Source: Thermoplasmatota archaeon (GTDB lineage Archaea > Thermoplasmatota > Thermoplasmata > Thermoplasmatales > Thermoplasmataceae). Taken from it: DNA of 46,058 nucleotides. Positions 1 through 6,825 of this stretch are shown one piece after another. Location of the stretch: contig JAMCPG010000036.1 in assembly GCA_023379845.1 (NCBI GenBank), forward strand, positions 1 through 46,058, written 5' to 3'. The notes below the pieces were generated by a model. It worked only from the letters and a program-made list of their open reading frames with translations. It was not told the origin of the DNA and did not search any database. The position numbers and the translations under genes were made by a program. Positions within the stretch are counted from its first letter, which is position 1. Each line of letters begins with the position of its first letter.

Positions 1-81
1 CAGGAACCCCACAGAAATTGTCATCATGAATACAAGTGCAGCTGCAAAGAGGACCCAGAAATTGTTAAGGATATTTATCAT
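1..81 (-). CDS. N-terminal fragment of a membrane protein, possibly an ammonium transporter (partial, runs off the window)
   Basis: Reading the minus strand from the ATG at 79-81 gives 27 codons open to the window edge. After a short polar start (MINILNNF) the residues are almost all hydrophobic (WVLFAAALVFMMTISVGFL), which is a first transmembrane helix. The pattern of Trp followed by an Ala-rich helix and a Met/Thr-rich end resembles the first helix of Amt-family ammonium channels; this is a weak inference from a short stretch. A TATA-like AT-rich stretch (about 104-114) lies roughly 25 bases before the ATG, as expected for a leaderless archaeal gene. Any polytopic membrane protein is an alternative. 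Confidence 0.5.
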   Translation of the reverse strand, partial: MINILNNFWVLFAAALVFMMTISVGFL

Positions 82-191
82 TGTAACTTATTCTTATCCC
101 GGAGTAATATTTAATCGTTGTGAAATGGGCTATAATACTGCGAATTATTATCATTTAACTATTAATATGAAATTTCTTAACGATCTGATAG

Positions 192-365
192 CGGTTCCAT
201 TTCTCTTTTCGATTGACAAAAATCGAAAACCTTCTAAAAGCGGCTAGGAGGTTATACAAATTTGGGGATAGACTTGAGGAAAAAGAAATGGCAAGGCTTC
301 TATCTGTATCAGTTAAAACTGTCTCTAATTATGTCAGTGACATAAAGTCGCAAGTAGAAGATTAG
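192..365 (+). pseudogene. Remnant of a helix-turn-helix protein
   Basis: An open frame without an ATG runs from just after a TAG (189-191) to the TAG at 363-365. Its second half (from about 246) reads RRLYKFGDRLEEKEMARLL followed by SVSVKTVSNYVSDIKSQVED, a classic helix-turn-helix pattern of the kind found at the N-terminus of archaeal transposases, resolvase-like and ParB-like proteins. The reading frame ends directly after the recognition helix, so the effector domain is missing. I read this as the decayed front end of a mobile-element or regulator gene. The upstream part of the frame may be non-coding. Confidence 0.4.
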
Positions 366-515
366 AAGAATAAGAAGATCTTAGATGTGTGACTGTCCTG
401 CCGTACTCTGGAGTAGATCGTAGAAACTCTGAAGATTCCACGACGAACGATTGCTGATGATCAAAAAGAATTTGTGAATCTGGACAACTGTCTTAAATAG
501 GTTAGAGCCTCAAGA

Positions 516-527
516 GAATATTTATAT
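516..527 (+). promoter_or_regulatory. TATA box of the Panacea-like/PIN pair
   Basis: An AT-rich box (atatttatatt) sits about 30-40 bases before the ATG at 557. A GGAG ribosome-binding motif lies just before that ATG (ctggagacaa), so this transcript probably has a short leader, unlike several leaderless genes in the window. Confidence 0.4.
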
Positions 528-556
528 TCTTTAGCAAACTTAATCTCTGGAGACAA

Positions 557-1033
557 ATGACAGACAGCAAAGAGATAGTTCTTGCAGGATTTCTGAAGCA
601 TGTTGGCTTTAACAGGACAAAGATAGTCAGGGGCGGCATAGATAAACGCATCAAGGCCCAGAAGCTTGTATATTTCGGAAAGAAACTTGGACTACCGCTG
701 GATTATGATTTCAACCTGTATCTTTATGGCCCCTATTCGTCTGCACTTGCAGATGACTATTTCAGGATGAGTGATGAGGAATGGGCAAGCGGACAAATAG
801 ATATTCCAGCCAGTATATCCCCATTGATAAATGAACTCCGTAAGCACGATGAGCTGTTCCTGGAGATTGCAGCCACACTGCACTCCCTGAAAACCTCCAA
901 TCCAGGCGCACCTGAAAAAGCCATTATAAGTGCGGTTTTGAACCTTAAGGCGGACCGGCTTCTGGAAAGACAAATGCCACCAGGTTATATTCGAGAGATA
1001 TTCAAAATTCTCAGGAAAATGAATTTAATCTGA
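557..1033 (+). CDS. Panacea/SocA/YwgA-like protein, candidate antitoxin
   Basis: A 158-residue soluble protein. Residues about 30-66 carry the pattern RIKAQKLVYFGKKLGLPLDY then FNLYLYGPYSSALADDYF, that is K.QKL.Y ... G ... Y.YGPYS..L, the hallmark of the Panacea (DUF4065)/SocA and related YwgA-type families. Panacea domains are known antitoxin modules that neutralise many unrelated toxins. The next gene, a PIN-domain protein, starts 12 bases downstream on the same strand, so the two are almost certainly cotranscribed and form a candidate toxin-antitoxin pair with this protein as antitoxin. No transmembrane segment is seen. The assignment rests on motif recognition; the C-terminal 90 residues are not diagnostic. 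The location beside IS and tRNA-linked debris fits a mobile defence module. Confidence 0.6.
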   Translation: MTDSKEIVLAGFLKHVGFNRTKIVRGGIDKRIKAQKLVYFGKKLGLPLDYDFNLYLYGPYSSALADDYFRMSDEEWASGQIDIPASISPLINELRKHDELFLEIAATLHSLKTSNPGAPEKAIISAVLNLKADRLLERQMPPGYIREIFKILRKMNLI

Positions 1034-1045
1034 AGTGCTCATGCC

Positions 1046-1552
1046 ATGCCCGAGCAGATTAAAACAATAGATGCCAACATTCTCATAGATTATCTTCTGC
1101 TGGACAAGCTAGACAGGGATCAAAGGCGTAAGACACGAGCGTTCTTTCATCCTTCGAACACTGGAGACATAAAGATAAGGATTTTCGTCTACACACTTGG
1201 CGAGGTTTTCAAGAGACTACTTGATCAAAGGAACCGCGGGGGCCGCGAATTCATTGACCTGAGCAACCCAGAGCGACAGCGGAACCTGAACAAGTTGCAG
1301 GAAGGGGTTGGAAACGGGTTCATATCCATCGTCAAGATGGACACTATCTCGGTTGATTTCTTCCCGCACTACACCTCAATTGATAGACTAGATTATACTA
1401 TCCAAAAAGGGGACAAGATCGCCCTCGCAGCCTTCTGTGCCGATAGTCAATCTAAATCTTTCTACTCTAATGACATGAGTGTGGTGAACAGTTTAAAGGT
1501 CGGAGATTATATGAGGAAGCATGATCCTCGAAAATCTATTTGTGAACTGTAA
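1046..1552 (+). CDS. PIN-domain protein, candidate ribonuclease toxin
   Basis: A 168-residue protein with a PIN-like layout: an N-terminal beta strand ending in Asp9 with Asp15 (TIDANILIDYLL), Glu53 in a helix (TLGEVFKRLL), Asp123 (KGDKIALAAFC) and Asp143 (YSNDMSV). Four such acidic residues bind the metal ions in PIN RNases. It is longer than usual VapC toxins (about 130-140 residues), with an extra charged segment at about 60-90 (NRGGREFIDLSNPERQRNLN). The first ATG in the area (1041) is in another frame; the ATG at 1046 gives the uninterrupted frame. The gene follows the Panacea-like gene with a 12-base gap, which is the expected order antitoxin then toxin. Toxicity is inferred, not shown. 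Confidence 0.65.
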   Translation: MPEQIKTIDANILIDYLLLDKLDRDQRRKTRAFFHPSNTGDIKIRIFVYTLGEVFKRLLDQRNRGGREFIDLSNPERQRNLNKLQEGVGNGFISIVKMDTISVDFFPHYTSIDRLDYTIQKGDKIALAAFCADSQSKSFYSNDMSVVNSLKVGDYMRKHDPRKSICEL

Positions 1553-1874
1553 TAATTTTACGATGCATTATTGTCTCTCTAACCGATTGGAAAAGGTTTG
1601 TGTCGGTGGTGCAGTATTTTTCTAGCTTGCCATTCCAAACGGCGGGGTTGACAACCTTTGGACCATTATTCGCCTTTGTATTTACGTTATTCTCACTTGT
1701 ACTCTCAAAGTTTTCATTCCGAAACTGACATTGTCCGCTAACTGTTTCTTCCTTTATCTGCAAGTCTTAAGGTGTCGTTCCCCTTCCTCATAGGTTCTAT
1801 CTTACTGAAAGCAGTAAGTGATCTGGATCCACTCTCTTCAGACAGTTTTCTGACTTCATTCAAGTAATTCAACA
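1553..1874. other. Intergenic stretch with no clear gene
   Basis: Between the PIN gene and the left end of the IS3-like element. The minus strand has two short overlapping open frames (a 45-codon one from the ATG at 1873-1875 and a longer one ending at 1536), but neither has recognisable motifs and they lie in different frames, so they may be pieces of a gene disrupted before or by the insertion. I see no RNA gene here. Confidence 0.4.
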
Positions 1875-2728
1875 TGTTTGTACCTCCCAATTTCTTTTTC
1901 GATCCATCTCTTCCTGAAATCTTCATTCAATATTGCAGATTCAAATTCATCTGGTGTCATATAATTCAACGAGGAATGTGGTCTCTTTGTGTTGTAGTCT
2001 GAGATAGCCCATTCAATGTATTCCCTGAAATCATCAAAGCTGGCAAATTCCCTTGTATAGATATAGTCATCCTTGAACCTGCCAAAGTATGATTCGATGT
2101 GGCCATCCTCTTCCGGGGTGTGTGCATGAATGGTCTCATGCTTTATTCCCAATTTTCGGAGATGCTTCTCGTAACCAGATGACGTTAACTGAGAGCCGTT
2201 ATCGGATCTTATTCTAAGACCGGTCACATTCAGATCCTTAAAGGTACCAAGCAATGCATTGTCAACAGCCTCTATCATTTCTGCAGTTCGTGACATACGT
2301 GACACAAGATGTCACTTTATCTTCCTTGAGCAGAGATCCAGGTATGCTTTGAGATGCACCCAGCCTTCGCCTTCTATGTATATCTTTGTGAAATCAGTCT
2401 CCCACATTATATTTGGTCTGGCAACAACGATTGTCCTGAGAACATATTTCCTGTGAACCTTCTTTCTTGTGGAAATGAGGTTCATGTGGCGCATGTGCCT
2501 TCTTATTCTGTTCCTTCCCACCCTTATTCCGGAGCGGCGGATCATCGCCGTCACCCTTCTTGTGCCGTATGATGGCCTTTCTGTCACGATATCTGAGATG
2601 CGTCTTTCAAGATCAGCATCGTATTGCGGTTCTCTCTTTCTGCGCTTGTAATAGATCATGGATCTTGCAGTGCCTGTAAGGGAAGCTGATCTCGATTTAG
2701 AAAGGCCATTAGCAATAAGCTCAGTCAT
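1856..2728 (-). pseudogene. IS3-family transposase OrfB, interrupted by an in-frame TGA
   Basis: Two open segments, 2728-2312 and 2311-1856, lie in the same frame and are separated only by a TGA at 2312-2314, directly after CSRKIK and before HLVSRMSRTAEM. Together they make a full retroviral-type integrase core of about 290 residues: an HTH_21-like N-terminal part (RPSYGTRRVTAMIR), the first Asp in TDFTKIY, the second in RSDNGSQ and the Glu in a helix (EEDGHIESYFGRFK), and a C-terminal YNTKRPHSSLNY signature. The DDE triad is therefore complete apart from the nonsense codon. The ATG overlaps the orfA stop by four bases (ATGA), with a strong Shine-Dalgarno-like aaggagaggtggg upstream. Without readthrough the element should be unable to move on its own. 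Confidence 0.85.
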
Positions 2729-3060
2729 GGCTTCCCACCTCTCCTTGTAAGTTGAATTTTTTTTAAGGTTTCGTTTGCTATGGTCAGTTCACCAATTATG
2801 CCCTTGAGTTCATTGATCTCTCTTGTGAGAGCTGATTCAACGGTTGATCTGCCATGTTCCATTGCAGCTGTACCTCCTTCGATGAAAGCATCCCTCCATT
2901 TGTATACGGCGGATGATGCAACATTATATTTCCGACAGATCTCTGCTATGGTTGAAGAGCTTGAAAGCACCTCCATCACAATCCTTGCCTTCTCCTCCTT
3001 TGTCCGGTATGTGCCCTTTCCTACCATATCGTCACCTCTGGAATTGGGAGGAGATTAAAA
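1875..3060 (-). mobile_element. IS3-family insertion sequence (approximate limits)
   Basis: The element carries the two-gene IS3 arrangement on the minus strand: a helix-turn-helix orfA followed by a DDE integrase orfB. A 10-base inverted match (cctcccaatt at 1883-1892; aattgggagg at 3042-3051) brackets both genes and is the best candidate for terminal inverted repeats, giving an element of about 1.2 kb, the normal size for IS3. The outer limits are uncertain because the match is short and no clear target-site duplication is visible. The orfB stop lies slightly beyond the left inverted repeat. Confidence 0.7.
2725..3027 (-). CDS. IS3-family transposase OrfA (helix-turn-helix protein)
   Basis: A 100-residue protein. 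Residues about 5-60 form the HTH_Tnp_1 domain: KARIVMEVLSSSSTIAEICR followed by YNVASSAVYKWRDAFIEGG. A leucine/isoleucine-rich coiled coil follows (REINELKGIIGELTIANETL), used for dimerisation in IS3 OrfA proteins. It would bind the element ends and work with OrfB. The reading frame is intact although its partner is broken. A run of eight A residues near its 3' end could act as a slippery site for the programmed frameshift that makes the OrfAB fusion in many IS3 elements, but OrfB here has its own overlapping ATG and ribosome-binding site. A fragment nearly identical to part of this gene is found at 14785-14816. Confidence 0.85.
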   Translation of the reverse strand: MVGKGTYRTKEEKARIVMEVLSSSSTIAEICRKYNVASSAVYKWRDAFIEGGTAAMEHGRSTVESALTREINELKGIIGELTIANETLKKIQLTRRGGKP

Positions 3061-3249
3061 ACTCCTCTTCCCTTGACTCTCCCCCTATATAAGTGTTTCT
3101 CCATGCTCATGCTGTCTGAACGGAAGCGGATCCGTAACAAGACTGCCTATGCTGCGAATGAAACTGGTGCATAACAATGCACAATGTTTTAAGAACGGTT
3201 GACTACTTTTGTCCCAATGTCTGAGAAAAAACTAAACCTTATATAGAAT

Positions 3250-3263
3250 GGCCCGACCGGATT
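3250..3263 (-). repeat. tRNA-Val 3'-end copy A (candidate attachment-site scar)
   Basis: The 14 bases ggcccgaccggatt are identical to the 3' end of the intact tRNA-Val gene at 7252-7265, in the same orientation. A partial copy of a tRNA 3' end some 4 kb from the intact gene is the usual scar of integration of an archaeal element into a tRNA gene. Related but decayed copies are at 5598 and 6696. Confidence 0.5.
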
Positions 3264-3349
3264 TATTCAACATATTGAGAGACTATTGCTTCACTCAGAG
3301 TTTCAACTGGAGCGCAAAGGTTTATACCTCTTATTCTATTATAAAAGTA

Positions 3350-3565
3350 ATGCGATTTACAGTAGTCATGGAGAAGGATGAAGATGGAATATACGTGGTT
3401 ACAGTTCCAGCTTTGCCTGGATGCATATCTGACGGGCGCACGGTAGAAGAGGCCATGTCAAACATAAGGGAAGCCGTCCGTGGTTTTATAGACGACATGA
3501 ATGCAGATGGAGAGACCATTCCCCACGATATTGATATCATTGGAAACATTGAGCTCAATGCCTAA
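3350..3565 (+). CDS. hicB: HicB-family antitoxin
   Basis: A 71-residue protein with the HicB N-terminal fold: beta strands MRFTVVMEKDEDGIYVVTVP, the conserved turn ALPGCISDGRTVEEA, then an amphipathic helix (SNIREAVRGFIDDM). It is of the short archaeal type without a C-terminal DNA-binding domain. I chose the ATG at 3350 because it begins the conserved domain and lies about 27 bases after a TATA box (tttatacct, 3321-3329), giving a leaderless transcript. hicA overlaps its 3' end by eight bases. HicB normally binds and blocks the HicA mRNA interferase; here the toxin is truncated, so HicB may be an orphan. Traces of the same promoter and gene start recur at about 5660-5725 and, more weakly, at 6755-6795. 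Confidence 0.88.
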   Translation: MRFTVVMEKDEDGIYVVTVPALPGCISDGRTVEEAMSNIREAVRGFIDDMNADGETIPHDIDIIGNIELNA

Positions 3566-3779
3566 ACTTCCCTCAATTTCTGGAAAAGATACCGTGAAGG
3601 CTCTCTCTAAAGTTGGATTTAGATTCAGGAGACAGGTTGGAAGTCATATGATATTGAAGAGGGAATCAGATGGAAAGAGAGTGGCAATTCCTAACAATGA
3701 TGAATTGCCAAAGGGCACGCTATGAGCAATAATCCGGCAGTGCGATCTTACTGTTGAGGAGTTTGTCAAATTGCTGTGA
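3558..3779 (+). pseudogene. hicA: HicA-family mRNA interferase toxin, truncated by a nonsense codon
   Basis: The frame from the ATG at 3558 begins with MPKLPSISGKDTVKALSKVG and continues with the double-stranded-RNA-binding-like HicA fold, including the catalytic His in GSHMILKRES and the strand RVAIPNNDELPKGTL. A TGA at 3723-3725 then interrupts, but the same frame continues with AIIRQCDLTVEEFVKLL to a second TGA at 3777-3779. Intact HicA proteins read KGTLRAIIRQ at this point, so the stop replaces an Arg codon (CGA to TGA would do it). The missing last 17 residues form the final helix. The product is 55 residues and probably inactive or weak, although the catalytic His is kept. Confidence 0.8.
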
Positions 3780-3868
3780 ATTGCAATGAGCACTTAATTT
3801 TAAGGTACGGACTTGATTGTTTGAGATTTCTGAAATGTGCTGATCTTTTGTCTCTTGTGTTTAAATTG

Positions 3869-4186
3869 CTACTGTTTATTTGACGATTTTGCCGACTTTA
3901 CAATGGTGTCTATTAATTCGGGAAATCTTGTGTTTAGATCCTCCGAACGCAATGATATAAAGTGGTATCTCCCCTCTATTCTGGTTTTCGTTATTCCAGC
4001 TTCACGTAGAATTCTAAAATGATAGGCCAGTGTAGGTGATTTGCAAAGTGATTTGAACTCGTAAGCTCCTTTTTCTGTGCCATCCGAAAGAGTCATAACT
4101 ATTTCAAGGCGTATTGAGTCACTTAGTGCGTATAAAAGTCCCGCCAACGTAATGGCTTCTTTCTCTGGATATGGAAAATATCTCAT
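3869..4186 (-). CDS. ArsR-family winged-helix repressor
   Basis: A protein of about 105 residues with the ArsR fold: helices ALSDSIRLEIVMTLSDG, then FKSLCKSPTLAYHFRILREA, which is the HTH with the typical H-x2-LREAG pattern, and a wing TRIEGRYHFISLRSED. No cysteine metal pair (CxC) is present in the recognition helix, only one Cys (SLCKSP), so the inducer is probably not a classical ArsR metal and may be an organic compound. It is divergent from an MFS efflux carrier, with a perfect palindrome in the shared region, so it most likely represses that carrier. An upstream ATG at 4211-4213 would add nine residues (MLSIKIYIN); the internal ATG at 4184-4186 begins the family-like part. Confidence 0.8.
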   Translation of the reverse strand: MRYFPYPEKEAITLAGLLYALSDSIRLEIVMTLSDGTEKGAYEFKSLCKSPTLAYHFRILREAGITKTRIEGRYHFISLRSEDLNTRFPELIDTIVKSAKSSNKQ

Positions 4187-4215
4187 GTTTATGTATATCT
4201 TTATTGACAACAATT

Positions 4216-4261
4216 ATTTAAATATTCCAGCACTATATAGTTTTATAGTTGTCGAACTATA
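4216..4261 (+). promoter_or_regulatory. Promoter and palindromic operator between the ArsR gene and the MFS gene
   Basis: A TATA-like box (atttaaata, about 4217-4225) is followed by a perfect inverted repeat, TATAGTT at 4244-4250 and AACTATA at 4255-4261, separated by GTCG. A second AT palindrome (actatatagt, about 4232-4241) lies beside it. The expected transcription start of the MFS gene falls inside the palindrome, 14 bases before its ATG, so a bound repressor dimer would block initiation. The natural candidate is the divergent ArsR protein. Confidence 0.6.
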
Positions 4262-4274
4262 GAGAAGTAATATA

Positions 4275-5516
4275 ATGAAATTAGGCATAAGCATCTGGTT
4301 ACTTACCCTGGGAACAGTCGCAATAGGCACGGATTTATTTGTTATTGCTGGTATCTTGCCATACGTAGCTAATAGTTTTGCAGTATCTGCACAAACCGCA
4401 GGCTATTTAGTTACTGAATTCGCAATCATCTATGCTGTTTTTGGTCCAATTCTGGCCAGAAGGACAGCCTCATGGCACAAACGTAAATTGTTGGTCATGA
4501 CTCTTGGTATATTCATACTTGGTGAGGCTATTTCGGCACTTGCTATTAATTTTTATATTATGATAGTAGCAAGGGTGATTTCAGCGGTTGGGGCGTCACT
4601 TTTTACGCCGACAGCCTTCGCTGTTGCGGTGACTCTTGTACCCGAGGAAAAAAGGGGGAGGGCTCTTTCTTTTGTGTCGGGAGGACTAATTCTATCTATG
4701 GCAATCACAGTTCCCATAGGCACTTGGGCGAGCCTTCTATTTGGATGGCGTTTTACGTATTTATTTATCATGGTTATCGGAATCATCGCAGCTGTGGGTC
4801 TAGCCTTGGTACTTGAGACGCCTTCCAAGAATAATATTCCATCGATCTTAAACTCAACCAATGCTCCATCTTCAATGTTTCGATCCTCCTTTGTTCTCGC
4901 TGTAGTGAGCTATACCTTTTGGGGAATGGGCATTTTTTCTATATTCCCGTTTATCTCACTAATACTTACTGGTAATCTGCACGTGCACCTAGTGGACGTG
5001 GGATACGCATTGATGCTATTTGGAACAGGATCGTTTATCGGGGTTATGCTTGGAGGCCATGCTACCGATAGATGGGGTCACATGAAAACAACCAAGATTT
5101 CCATTTCAATATCAGTAATCGCCCTAATATCATCGTATCTCCTCGTATACAAATCTTCTTTCTGGTTCATACTTTCATATTTCATATTTAGCATGGCAAT
5201 ACAGGGCTTTATGCCTTCCCAGTTACGAAGAGTGGTCTATTTTTCACCGAAAAATTCTCATCAAACTGCCCTTGCTATTAACAACTCAATGTTGTACATA
5301 GGTATAGCTCTGGGAACCGTTTTGGGCGGAAGTCTATTCGGCTACTTTTCCCTATCAATACTGCCATTAGTTTCGGGAATCAGCGTAATTATTGCGTTGG
5401 GACTTTCACTCACATCCTGGAAGTTGGAAAAAGTGAGGTTAATCAGTGCCAATCAAAATGCCAATTTAGTGAATGAAACATCATTTCCACATGAGATGGA
5501 TAGACCTGAACCCTAA
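4275..5516 (+). CDS. MFS (DHA1-type) drug efflux transporter
   Basis: A 413-residue protein with about 12 hydrophobic segments and the layout of the DHA1 drug:H+ antiporters (AraJ/Bcr type). The N-terminal half shows the acidic helix-1 motif (GTVAIGTDLFVIAGILP), motif-A-like basic loop (RRTASWHKRKLL) and motif C-like helix (SGGLILSMAITVPIGTWAS). The second half repeats motif A as GGHATDRWGHMKTTK. It would export a small toxic compound across the cytoplasmic membrane using the proton gradient. The gene is divergent from an ArsR repressor and preceded by a palindrome, so it is probably inducible by its substrate. It lies inside the zone marked by tRNA-Val scars, so it was likely acquired. The exact substrate cannot be read from the sequence. 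Confidence 0.85.
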   Translation: MKLGISIWLLTLGTVAIGTDLFVIAGILPYVANSFAVSAQTAGYLVTEFAIIYAVFGPILARRTASWHKRKLLVMTLGIFILGEAISALAINFYIMIVARVISAVGASLFTPTAFAVAVTLVPEEKRGRALSFVSGGLILSMAITVPIGTWASLLFGWRFTYLFIMVIGIIAAVGLALVLETPSKNNIPSILNSTNAPSSMFRSSFVLAVVSYTFWGMGIFSIFPFISLILTGNLHVHLVDVGYALMLFGTGSFIGVMLGGHATDRWGHMKTTKISISISVIALISSYLLVYKSSFWFILSYFIFSMAIQGFMPSQLRRVVYFSPKNSHQTALAINNSMLYIGIALGTVLGGSLFGYFSLSILPLVSGISVIIALGLSLTSWKLEKVRLISANQNANLVNETSFPHEMDRPEP

Positions 5517-5584
5517 AAGTCAGTCATTTCTTTAACCTACCAAAGTTAATAAGGGTCCTCTCCCACTGAAGATTTAGACTCGAT

Positions 5585-5730
5585 TATAGCTGTAAATGGA
5601 CCCGACCCGATTTAGTCATATGCTGAGGGAGCACTGCTAGGTCAAAATATCTAATGAAATGAAAAGTCTTTTGTCTCTTATTCTATTGGAGAATTAATGA
5701 GATTTACAGTGGTCATGGAGAAGGCGAAGT
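5585..5730 (+). repeat. Degenerate module B: tRNA-Val 3' scar, promoter and hicB start
   Basis: Module B has a decayed tRNA 3'-end match (ggacccgacccgatt, 5598-5612), then about 85 bases later a promoter-like stretch (tctcttattctatt) and an ATG followed by RFTVVMEKA, the first residues of HicB, after which similarity stops. The hicB unit at 3250-3380 (module A) has the same parts in the same order and spacing. Module C (6685-6800) is a third, weaker copy. These look like remnants of repeated insertion of related small elements. The rest of 5517-5910 has no clear gene; a 24-codon frame beginning MSKRTSLTPVEQLKKQ at 5774 is probably a fragment. Confidence 0.55.
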
Positions 5731-5910
5731 CAATCAATGCGACCGACTTTGCAAAATAATTGAGAAGATTGTGATGTCAAAGAGAACAAGTCTTACTCCA
5801 GTCGAACAGTTAAAGAAACAAGTTAAATGCCCCTGTTTTGACTCAATATAAGTGAGGGTTTCGCTCGAAAAAGTTAATACGAAATGAGATATACAAAAGT
5901 AGTGCGATAG

Positions 5911-6276
5911 ATGATTAGCGATTTTTATTATAGAAAATTCGTTCAATGGGAAAATGACCCAAGGTATAGGTATTACGGTGATTATGTTAGAGCTAATCGA
6001 AATGACCTTGCGCAGGAATTCCATGATGACCCAGCTTTTCGGGACATTTGTAACTTTGTGAGGTCTTATGCGGAGGGAGAAAAGGCAAGTGCTCTCAAAA
6101 CAATAGTTAGTGAATCTATCAGTCCCGAACAGGACGTTTTAAACATTCTTGTTGCAGCGACGCTTTCCGCTTGTGGATATCCGGACCTTGCAGAGTCTAT
6201 CCTAGGTTTGGTTGTTGGTGGTATAATAGGCGCAGCGGCTATTGCAATTGTGGCTTCTCTTCTATCAAAGAAGTGA
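5911..6276 (+). CDS. Hypothetical protein with a C-terminal membrane helix
   Basis: A 121-residue protein that I do not recognise. Residues 1-60 are polar and aromatic-rich (FYYRKFVQWENDPRYRYYGD), the middle is mixed helical, and residues about 95-118 form one strong transmembrane helix (LGLVVGGIIGAAAIAIVASL) with a Lys-Lys end, so it would be tail-anchored with the N-terminal domain in the cytoplasm. The next gene starts six bases after its stop, so the two form a unit. The pair lies between tRNA-scar modules B and C and is A/T-richer than the core genes, both signs of a mobile origin. A tail-anchored small protein next to a soluble partner is a common form of toxin or defence effector, but that is speculation. 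Confidence 0.55.
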   Translation: MISDFYYRKFVQWENDPRYRYYGDYVRANRNDLAQEFHDDPAFRDICNFVRSYAEGEKASALKTIVSESISPEQDVLNILVAATLSACGYPDLAESILGLVVGGIIGAAAIAIVASLLSKK

Positions 6277-6282
6277 TTAAGG

Positions 6283-6603
6283 TTGTCCGATGACGATAAA
6301 TTCGAATTCCCTCCAATGCTTAAGGAGAGAATTTACGAGATAATAGAACGTATAGAAACGAATGAAACCGACTTTAAAGATAATTTGAACAAATCTTGGA
6401 GTGTTTATTCAAAGGAATTAAAGGTAGATACCCTTATGACCGAGAGTTTTCAGTTAGGATTTTTTATGGCTTATATGGAACAATATTACCGACAGCTAAC
6501 GTTCTCTATATTTCAAAGAATGCCTACGGCTGACGAGTTTAATTATTTTCTTGAAATTATGAGAAATAACCTTGACAAGATAATCAACATACTAAGAAGG
6601 TAG
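6283..6603 (+). CDS. Hypothetical small helical protein
   Basis: A 106-residue acidic, largely alpha-helical protein with a TTG start at 6283, six bases after the previous stop (aaggttg gives a weak ribosome-binding site). Features seen: KERIYEIIERIETNETDFKD and a C-terminal helix NYFLEIMRNNLDKIINILRR; no catalytic motif or membrane segment. I do not recognise the family. Its place directly downstream of the tail-anchored protein suggests they act together, for example as inhibitor and effector. Low sequence complexity is not seen, and the frame is intact, so it looks like a real gene. Confidence 0.5.
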   Translation: MSDDDKFEFPPMLKERIYEIIERIETNETDFKDNLNKSWSVYSKELKVDTLMTESFQLGFFMAYMEQYYRQLTFSIFQRMPTADEFNYFLEIMRNNLDKIINILRR

Positions 6604-6684
6604 TTCGTATGCAATGGTACGGTTCTATCCGCTTAATTGGTTATGCGATTCACTGTTTATTTTCTTGAGCAGGACTTACTCATA

Positions 6685-6800
6685 GCTGCAAATATGCCCG
6701 ACCGCGCTCAGACATATATGTAGAGCGGATTGTAATGTTGAAACATAAAATGATAAGTTTTATACCTCTGATTTTATTAAACAAATAATGAGGTTTTCCA
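6685..6800 (+). repeat. Degenerate module C: tRNA-Val scar and promoter-start remnant
   Basis: The stretch starts with atagctgcaaat, matching atagctgtaaat in module B, followed by gcccgaccg (6696-6704), part of the tRNA-Val 3' end. About 60 bases later comes a TATA-like tttatacctctgattttatt and an ATG-AGG-TTT, as in the start of hicB, after which the similarity ends and an HsdM fragment follows. Modules A, B and C share order and spacing and differ by many point changes, so they are of different ages. Confidence 0.45.
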
Positions 6801-6825
6801 AAAACCTCCACCGAAACCCTTTTTC

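Noticed and set aside
26-247. 73-codon plus-strand frame at the left edge
   Set aside because: Low-complexity sequence with no motif, and the opposite strand codes for a convincing membrane protein start with its own TATA box.
2312-2314. TGA as selenocysteine or recoded codon in orfB
   Set aside because: There is no nearby SECIS-like structure, no sign of recoding elsewhere in the window, and the hicA case shows that point nonsense mutations are common in this mobile zone.
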